A stretch of 6,808 bases of DNA from Ahrensia sp. GTDB taxonomy: Bacteria; Pseudomonadota; Alphaproteobacteria; Rhizobiales; Rhizobiaceae. The DNA is taken from assembly GCA_024639025.1 (NCBI GenBank), contig JAHEJF010000081.1, positions 1 to 6,808 of the forward strand. Reading direction: 5' to 3'. Both the position numbers and the translations under genes were made by a program. The notes beneath the pieces are model-generated. The model was not told the DNA's origin. It searched no databases and worked only from the letters and a program-made list of their open reading frames with translations. Below, one piece after another: positions 5,364 through 6,808 of this stretch (the first letter of the stretch is position 1; each line of letters opens with the position of its first letter).

Positions 5364-6530
5364 CTAGGAAGCCGCGAGATCCCCTCCGTCGAAGAAATAA
5401 TCTTGCTTGAGAAGGCTCCGGTCTGCCGGTTTTGCAATGTGGAAGCCTTGGCCCAGCGCAATGCCCATATTGCGCAGGCGAGTAATATCGGCCGGGGACT
5501 CAAGCCCTTCGGCCACAACACGGATGTCCAGTGTCTCGCCGATATCCACCACATTGCATATGAATTTGGCCGACGCGACGTCTTCGGCGCTTTTTTGAAC
5601 CAGATTGCTATCCAGTTTGACCTCGGCGAAGGCGCCGGCGCGCAAAATATCGAAACTTGATGCACCAACGGAAAAATCGTCCATCGAAATCTCAAATCCG
5701 ACGATCGTCAGGCGCGCAATTGTCTCAAGCAACCATGCTTCATTATTCGGCAGGCAGGCTTCCGTCAGCTCAATGACAATGCCGTCGGCGTTCAGTTCAT
5801 ATTTTCGGATCGTATTGGTCAGAATGAGAAAAAACTCGCTCGATTCAAGGTTGGATGCGTCCACGTTGAACGAAAACCGGTTGGTAAAACCGGTGCGTCG
5901 CAGGGCTCTCAAATCACGGCAGAAAATCTCGAACAGCTCCGCCGTGAGTCGAATTTTCTCCTCAGGCGTTTGGCAGGTATCCAGAATTGAATGAGGGCCG
6001 AACACTGTTCCATCTTCATCGATGCCGCGCAGCAGTGCCTCGGTACCGACGGTCTCACCAGTTTCCAGATCAATCTGCGGCTGGTAGTAGAATACCGGCT
6101 CCAGCTTTCCCTTCGGAACCAGCTTGACCGGAGTCTTGCTTTTTCTCTTCTCAAGCAATGATGCCTTGGCGCACTCATAGCCGCGCGCCAGTGCCTTCAT
6201 ATCGAGCGGCTTGTTCAGGGTCGCGCAGACATTGAGCCCCAGCTTGTCGCCGATAAAACCCGATGAAGCGACCACCGATTGCTTTTCGCCGGACGCCACC
6301 ATAATCGCCGCATCGTAACCGATTTCGGACATGGTACGCAGAAATGACAATCCATCCTGCTGCGGCATGTTCAAATCCAGCACCACAAGGTCAATCTGAT
6401 CATTGAGCAAGATATCGGCGGCCACGACCGGATCGGTCGTTTTCTGGATGTGGGACGCACCAAGCGCAGCGAGACAGCTTTCGGCAACAGCCAAATAGAT
6501 CTCGTCGTCATCAAGTATGAGCGTCCGCAT
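5364..6530 (-). CDS. REC-EAL response regulator, probable c-di-GMP phosphodiesterase (RocR/PvrR-like architecture)
   Basis: A 388-residue protein with an N-terminal receiver domain (about 1-122) and a C-terminal EAL domain (about 145-375), the architecture and size of Pseudomonas RocR. Receiver residues are complete: the acidic pocket DDD (7-9), phosphoacceptor D52 in VVLDLNMPQQDG, S80 in VAS, and K107 in LNKP. The EAL domain keeps the metal- and catalysis-linked residues: EALLR (164-168), N222 in FNVDAS, E254 in ELTE, DD at 284-285, K305 in VKLD, E341 in EGLE, and Q361 in GQGF. It should therefore hydrolyse c-di-GMP to pGpG. Loop 6 reads DDFSVGASS rather than the common DDFGTGYSS, which may alter activity or dimer-based control. 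Phosphorylation by an unlinked histidine kinase presumably sets activity; none is in the window. The ATG at 6530 has AGGA (6541-6538) seven bases upstream. The TadG-related gene begins 38 bases after its stop, suggesting linked control of a pilus or adhesion function. Confidence 0.93.
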   Translation of the reverse strand: MRTLILDDDEIYLAVAESCLAALGASHIQKTTDPVVAADILLNDQIDLVVLDLNMPQQDGLSFLRTMSEIGYDAAIMVASGEKQSVVASSGFIGDKLGLNVCATLNKPLDMKALARGYECAKASLLEKRKSKTPVKLVPKGKLEPVFYYQPQIDLETGETVGTEALLRGIDEDGTVFGPHSILDTCQTPEEKIRLTAELFEIFCRDLRALRRTGFTNRFSFNVDASNLESSEFFLILTNTIRKYELNADGIVIELTEACLPNNEAWLLETIARLTIVGFEISMDDFSVGASSFDILRAGAFAEVKLDSNLVQKSAEDVASAKFICNVVDIGETLDIRVVAEGLESPADITRLRNMGIALGQGFHIAKPADRSLLKQDYFFDGGDLAAS

Positions 6531-6622
6531 TTTGCTTTCCTACAATTCTGTCTGAACTCTAACAAAAAAAGAAAAAGCATCCGTAAATCCCGCAACCTAA
6601 AAACTCGCATGCTCTCTTGGGG

Positions 6623-6647
6623 AAAAATTAACCAGTCGGAACTGGTC
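6623..6647 (-). terminator. Intrinsic terminator-like hairpin on the minus strand
   Basis: Read on the minus strand, GACCAGT and ACTGGTT form a 7-bp stem (one G-U pair) closing a TCCG tetraloop, followed by AATTTTT. It lies 93 bases upstream of the REC-EAL start codon, so it should end a minus-strand transcript arriving from the right: either a gene beyond the window or a small RNA encoded at about 6660-6800. The stem is short, but shape and T-tract fit. Confidence 0.65.
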
Positions 6648-6690
6648 TGAAACTGTTCAATCCCTGCAAAACCACAGCGCGATCACCATA

Positions 6691-6772
6691 TTCATTGCAT
6701 GGCTGCGCTTGTTGATGTTGCCGTGTCGGTGCACTAGTTTCCAGACACTGAGATTAACAAGTCCACGTTGAA
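6691..6772 (-). ncRNA. Candidate structured small RNA (imperfect long hairpin), tentative
   Basis: Four nested helices are visible in the minus-strand orientation: TTCA/TGAA (outermost), CGTGG/CCATG with one G-U pair, CTTGTT/AACAAG, and GTGTC/GACAC around a 16-base loop. Together they give 20 base pairs in 82 bases, separated by small to medium internal loops. A terminator-like hairpin follows 43 bases downstream. A transcript starting near 6780 and ending near 6623 would be about 160 nt. I do not recognise it as any named RNA family, and no promoter can be assigned because the window ends. It could equally be fortuitous folding or part of a gene continuing past the edge. Confidence 0.25.
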
Positions 6773-6808
6773 GAGGCGTCGTTTGGAACCCAGAAAATCG
6801 TCGCTTGC

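Larger units (their letters stand above)
6531..6808. other. Intergenic region upstream of the REC-EAL gene; no convincing coding sequence
   Basis: The 278 bases to the right edge contain the REC-EAL ribosome binding site (AGGA, 6541-6538), an A-rich tract on the plus strand (6564-6576, one G), a terminator-like hairpin (6623-6647, minus) and an imperfect long hairpin (6691-6772). The longest open frame at the edge, on the minus strand (6806 to a TGA at 6659-6657, 49 codons), has third positions poor in G/C and shows no family that I recognise, so I do not call it a gene. Confidence 0.55.

Noticed and set aside
5605..5994. A 129-codon plus-strand open frame antisense to the EAL domain
   Set aside because: Shadow of a strongly conserved coding region; composition is that of a reversed reading frame.
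6564..6612. A second possible minus-strand terminator: GCATGCG / CGGATGC followed by T5-C-T7
   Set aside because: The stem has a central mismatch and a 22-base loop. A long T-rich tract just before the REC-EAL leader may instead be promoter-associated.
6657..6806. Minus-strand open frame running off the right edge, followed by a terminator 10 bases after its stop
   Set aside because: Only 49 codons are visible, third positions are not G/C-biased like the neighbours, and no domain is recognisable. It could be the tail of a gene beyond the window, but the sequence alone does not support a call.

Overview
The window looks like a piece of an alphaproteobacterial chromosome, probably from the Hyphomicrobiales (Rhizobiales) or a close relative, with moderate GC. 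This rests on protein flavour: a BMP-type nucleoside-binding protein C-terminus, a GT87 membrane protein, a TadG-related protein with a PGVY beta-rich tail, and a REC-EAL regulator. The species is not identified. All but one of the complete genes belong to families I recognise. I see no phage, insertion sequence, CRISPR array, tRNA or rRNA.

Layout. Left edge (1-297, +): the last ~81 codons of a BMP-family ABC transporter substrate-binding protein, closed by a strong intrinsic terminator. 298-430: intergenic, holding a large inverted repeat. 431-2915 (all -): read in the direction of transcription, an SRAP (YedK/HMCES-like) DNA-protein crosslink protein, then a UspF-like universal stress protein, then a GT87-family polytopic membrane glycosyltransferase. 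The stress gene has its own regulatory region: a CRP/FNR-type box overlaps the SRAP stop codon, a -10-like hexamer lies at class II spacing from it, and a good ribosome binding site follows. A hairpin follows its stop codon. 3036-4013 (+): a short-chain dehydrogenase/reductase, divergent from SRAP. 4027-6530 (-): a REC-EAL response regulator (probable c-di-GMP phosphodiesterase) followed after 38 bases by a TadG-related Flp-pilus-type anchored protein that appears to start at TTG. These two form the most likely operon in the window. 6531-6808: no convincing gene. It holds a T-tailed terminator hairpin on the minus strand and, just upstream, an 82-base imperfect hairpin that could belong to a small RNA or to the tail of a gene beyond the edge.

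How the genes may work together. The clearest functional unit is REC-EAL plus the TadG-related protein: a phosphorylation-controlled c-di-GMP hydrolase next to an envelope-anchored, pilus-related protein suggests control of surface attachment. The stress gene is probably controlled by oxygen or a related signal through a CRP/FNR-family regulator. SRAP (abasic-site protection) and the stress protein are both stress-related, but the promoter between them argues for independent control. The remaining genes look like ordinary neighbours. I found no clear new multi-gene system. The points most worth checking are the CRP/FNR promoter, the REC-EAL/TadG pair and the structured right-edge region.
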